From an uncultured Pseudomonadota bacterium (lineage in GTDB: Bacteria > Bdellovibrionota_B > Oligoflexia > Oligoflexales > CAILAO01), in assembly GCA_903832105.1 (NCBI GenBank), contig CAILAO010000008.1, positions 1 through 9,674 of the forward strand: a DNA stretch of 9,674 nucleotides. The letters are read 5' to 3'. The notes under the pieces are model-generated. The model worked only from the letters and a program-made list of their open reading frames with translations, was not told the DNA's origin and ran no database searches. Positions 7,120 to 9,674 of the stretch are shown here, piece by piece. The position numbers were made by a program, and so were the translations under genes. Position 1 is the stretch's first letter. Every line of letters starts with the position of its first letter.

Positions 7120-8583
7120 ATGTCTGACCAACATGATACGATGAACAAATCCGACTCTTTCGATGTGGTGATCATTGGATCGGGTCCTGGTGGTTATGTT
7201 GCCGCAATTAAGGCCGCACAACTCGGGATGAAGGTTGCTCTCATCGAAAAATATGGGACTCTTGGCGGAACGTGTCTTAATGTCGGTTGCATTCCTTCAA
7301 AAGCGCTTCTTGATTCGAGCGAACGTTACTTCGAAGCTAGTCACAAATTCAAAGATCACGGTGTTGTTTGTGAGAGCGTGAGTTTTGACTTTGACATCAT
7401 GCAAAAGCGTAAGACGGACGTCGTCAAAACAATTACGCAGGGCGTGCGATTCCTCATGAAAAGTAACAAGGTGACTTGTTTTGAGGGGGTCGGTCAATTT
7501 GTTGATCCTTATACCGTGCGTGTTACATCCGGGGAAGACGGCGGAAAAAAGACGGATGTTAACGGTAAAAACATCATTATTGCAACAGGCTCAAAGCCTG
7601 CAGGTCTCAGAGGAGTCGATTTAGATAAAAAACGAGTCATCTCTTCCACCGAAGCGTTGTCACTTTCTAAAATCCCAAGGTCGATGGTGGTCATTGGGGC
7701 GGGTGCGATCGGACTTGAAATGGCCTCGATTTATGCAAGACTCGGGACTCAAGTATCTGTCGTCGAATATCTTGATACCGCCGTCCCCATGATGGATCGA
7801 GATCTTGGAAGAGAGCTAACCCGTGTTATGAAAAAAGAACTCGGCATCGCGTTTTACTTTAACACCGCAATCCAAAAGGTCGATTGTGCCTTTGAGGCAG
7901 TTAAGGTCACTGGAAATTTCAAGGAGGGAGAAAACCTTCAAATTGAGGCAGATTACTGCCTCGTTTCTGTGGGAAGAAGGCCTTATCATGAGGGAGTCGG
8001 TCTTGATGTTGTCGGCGCTTCGGTTGATGAACGCGGCCGCATCGAAGTCGACGATAGTCTTCGAGTCAAGACGGCAAAAGGGTTTTCTCATATCTACGCC
8101 ATCGGTGATGTTATCGCCGGACCAATGCTCGCGCATAAAGCGGAAGAAGAAGGGATTTTTGTCGCGGAACTGCTCGCTGGACATCAGCCTAAACCTAGTC
8201 ATATTAGTCACACGTTGATTCCGAGCGTTGTTTACACTTGGCCCGAAGTTGCCTCGGTAGGCCTTACCGAAGATCAACTAAAGATGGAAGGTGCGTCTTA
8301 CAGCGTCGGAAAATTTCCATTTCGCGCGAGCGGACGCGCAAGGGCTGCAGGAGAAATAGATGGGTTGATCAAGGTTCTGGCTGACACAAAGTCGGGGCGA
8401 GTTCTTGGAGTCCACATGATGGGCCCAAGAGTTGCAGATATGATTGCGGAGGCTGTTATCGCGATGGCTCATGAGATCACGGCGCACGATATAGCAGCAG
8501 CATCTCATCCTCACCCGACCTTTTCGGAGTCCTTTAAAGAAGCTTGTATGATGGCCGCTACGGGACGCGCGATTCACGTTTAG
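7120..8583 (+). CDS. lpdA: Dihydrolipoyl dehydrogenase (E3)
   Basis: This 487-aa flavoenzyme reoxidises dihydrolipoamide on E2 or glycine-cleavage H protein, passing electrons through a disulfide and FAD to NAD+. All hallmarks are present: the FAD-binding GSGPGG (20-25), the redox disulfide C52/C57 in GGTCLNVGCIPSKALL, ATGSKP (155-160), the NAD-binding GAGAIG (193-198), the second FAD motif YAIGD (326-330), and the C-terminal dimerisation domain with active-site H465 and E470 in HPHPTFSE. Length is normal for the family. The ATG at 7120 is chosen over that at 7141 because GAGG lies eight bases upstream. The gene begins three bases after the permease fragment and ends 32 bp before the ROK kinase gene, suggesting one transcript. 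No E1, E2 or glycine-cleavage gene is in the window, so its partner complex is unknown. It appears intact. Confidence 0.96.
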   Translation: MSDQHDTMNKSDSFDVVIIGSGPGGYVAAIKAAQLGMKVALIEKYGTLGGTCLNVGCIPSKALLDSSERYFEASHKFKDHGVVCESVSFDFDIMQKRKTDVVKTITQGVRFLMKSNKVTCFEGVGQFVDPYTVRVTSGEDGGKKTDVNGKNIIIATGSKPAGLRGVDLDKKRVISSTEALSLSKIPRSMVVIGAGAIGLEMASIYARLGTQVSVVEYLDTAVPMMDRDLGRELTRVMKKELGIAFYFNTAIQKVDCAFEAVKVTGNFKEGENLQIEADYCLVSVGRRPYHEGVGLDVVGASVDERGRIEVDDSLRVKTAKGFSHIYAIGDVIAGPMLAHKAEEEGIFVAELLAGHQPKPSHISHTLIPSVVYTWPEVASVGLTEDQLKMEGASYSVGKFPFRASGRARAAGEIDGLIKVLADTKSGRVLGVHMMGPRVADMIAEAVIAMAHEITAHDIAAASHPHPTFSESFKEACMMAATGRAIHV

Positions 8584-8615
8584 TTTTAACGGAACTATGA
8601 GTGAGGAAGTAAAGC

Positions 8616-9590
8616 ATGGGATCTGAAAAAAAAGGAAAGTATTGGGTTGGCTTTGATCTTGGCGGAACAAAGATGATGGCCATCATCATGAACGAGGATT
8701 TTAAAATTTTGTCTCGTATCCGAAAAAAAACCAAAGGCTACGAAGGTGTGAAGCTTGGCCTTGATCGAATGATGGAAACGATAAAAGAAGCTCTCGTCGA
8801 AGCCAAGGTTATCATCAAAGAGATACGAGGTGTTGGCGTCGGATGCCCTGGACCGCTTGACCTGGACAAGGGGATCCTGATTGAGACACCCAATTTAAAG
8901 TGGAAGAATGTCGAGCTTAAATCGATTTTAAAGAAGGAATTTGACTCCGATGTTGCCATCTTAAACGATGCGGACGCAGGCGTGTATGGAGAATATCGAT
9001 TTGGCGCCGGGAAAAACCAACGGTGTGTGATTGGTGCCTTCTGTGGAACGGGGATTGGCGGCGGCTGCGTTTACGAAGGGAAGATTATTCGGGGTAAAAA
9101 CAGTTCTTGCATGGAAATTGGCCACCTACCCGTTGTCCCTATGGGACCTCTTTGTGGTTGCGGGAAGAAGGGCTGTGTTGAAGCCATAGCAAGCCGTCTT
9201 TCAATTGCTGCAGCCGCTTCTAAGGCGGCATTTCGAGGAGAAGCCCCGAAACTTTTGGAGCTTGCAGGAACCGATATCGAGAGAATTAAGAGTACCACGC
9301 TATACGAGGCCATCAGAGGAGGCGATAAAGCTGTCGAAAAGATTGTAAAGGACGCCGCCTATCAGACCGGGATAGCGCTCGCTGGAGCCGTGAATCTCCT
9401 TGCTCCTGACGTGATCGTTCTAGGAGGAGGACTGGTTGAAGCTATGCCCGACATCTTTGTCGAAAATGTGAAAGCGGCAATCAACTACCAAGCCATGTCG
9501 TCGCTTGCAGCCAACGTAAAGGTCACCTCAGCCAAGCTGGGAGATGATGCCGTGGCGATGGGTGCGGCTGCTTGGATTGAACAACTATAA
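8616..9590 (+). CDS. ROK-family sugar kinase (probable glucokinase)
   Basis: This 324-aa cytoplasmic kinase of the ROK family probably phosphorylates glucose or a related hexose or amino sugar with ATP. The N-terminal phosphate-binding motif is FDLGGTKMMA (13-22). The likely catalytic base is D118 in LNDADAGVYGEY. GTGIGGG (144-150) is the second glycine-rich segment. The zinc-binding ROK signature is complete, with H170 in EIGH followed by C180, C182 and C187 in CGCGKKGCVE, and E189. The adenosine-side motif is DVIVLGGGL (265-273). The protein is of typical length and has no N-terminal helix-turn-helix, so it is a kinase and not a NagC/XylR-type repressor. N-acetylglucosamine, fructose or mannose kinases share these motifs, so the glucokinase assignment is provisional. 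GAGG nine bases before the ATG supports the start. It is the last gene of the rightward cluster. Confidence 0.92.
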   Translation: MGSEKKGKYWVGFDLGGTKMMAIIMNEDFKILSRIRKKTKGYEGVKLGLDRMMETIKEALVEAKVIIKEIRGVGVGCPGPLDLDKGILIETPNLKWKNVELKSILKKEFDSDVAILNDADAGVYGEYRFGAGKNQRCVIGAFCGTGIGGGCVYEGKIIRGKNSSCMEIGHLPVVPMGPLCGCGKKGCVEAIASRLSIAAAASKAAFRGEAPKLLELAGTDIERIKSTTLYEAIRGGDKAVEKIVKDAAYQTGIALAGAVNLLAPDVIVLGGGLVEAMPDIFVENVKAAINYQAMSSLAANVKVTSAKLGDDAVAMGAAAWIEQL

Positions 9591-9674
9591 ACTCAATTGG
9601 CGTAAAAGCCTTCTATCGCTTAGACTTAATCTTCGTCATTGTCTTATGGCTTAATCGTGATCTCTTTTCTGAAG
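9591..9674. other. Non-coding tail at the right edge
   Basis: After the ROK kinase stop I see no start with a ribosome site, no RNA gene and no convincing hairpin-plus-T-run terminator. CTTAATC occurs twice (9625-9631 and 9650-9656), 25 bases apart, which may be chance. Confidence 0.35.

Noticed and set aside
7816..8277. 153-aa open frame on the minus strand within lpdA
   Set aside because: It lies wholly opposite a clearly real dihydrolipoyl dehydrogenase, has no recognisable motif or ribosome site, and is a shadow of the coding bias on the other strand.
8597..8626. Nine-codon frame ATG...TGA overlapping the ROK kinase start, possible leader peptide
   Set aside because: It has no clear ribosome site of its own, no regulatory codon run and no attenuator hairpin; short frames like this arise by chance.
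8278..8670. 130-aa minus-strand frame across the lpdA/ROK junction
   Set aside because: It covers the conserved ends of two real genes and has no family resemblance.

Overview
The window comes from the chromosome of a Gram-negative (two-membrane) bacterium of moderate GC. It carries a lipoprotein with a classic lipobox, a membrane histidine-kinase-like protein, a Wzx-type flippase, and ordinary central metabolism genes. The style (large lipoproteins with phospholipase-D domains, TTG/GTG starts, dense packing) would suit Bdellovibrionota or another former deltaproteobacterial lineage, but this is a low-confidence impression and no marker gene settles it. I see no rRNA, tRNA, CRISPR array, insertion sequence or phage gene.

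Layout. (1) Positions 3-983, plus strand: C-terminal part of a sensor histidine-kinase-like protein whose 5' end lies outside the window. Its ATP-binding domain looks intact, but glutamine replaces the phosphoacceptor histidine. (2) Positions 974-5597, minus strand: a compact three-gene cluster read in the order flippase (MOP/Wzx-like), class V PLP-dependent enzyme, and a lipoprotein with two phospholipase-D (HKD) motifs. The last gene converges on the kinase gene and overlaps its end by 10 bp. (3) Positions 5598-5709: short divergent intergenic region with a weak candidate promoter for the rightward genes. (4) Positions 5710-9590, plus strand: a LAT/APC-type amino acid permease broken by one in-frame TAA into 381-aa and 85-aa parts, then dihydrolipoyl dehydrogenase (lpdA), then a ROK-family sugar kinase, all tightly spaced. 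(5) Positions 9591-9674: short tail with no gene that I can support.

How the genes might work together. The leftward cluster looks like an envelope module: a lipid-linked substrate flippase, a PLP enzyme that may make or modify an amino compound, and a lipidated phosphodiesterase-type enzyme outside the inner membrane. That link is inference from gene order. The rightward cluster joins amino acid uptake, the shared E3 subunit of 2-oxoacid dehydrogenase/glycine cleavage complexes, and sugar phosphorylation. No E1 or E2 partner is present in the window, so the complex served by this E3 is unknown.

The two most notable anomalies are the histidine-to-glutamine change in the kinase H-box and the single nonsense codon in an otherwise frame-perfect permease. 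I did not find a convincing wholly new system here.
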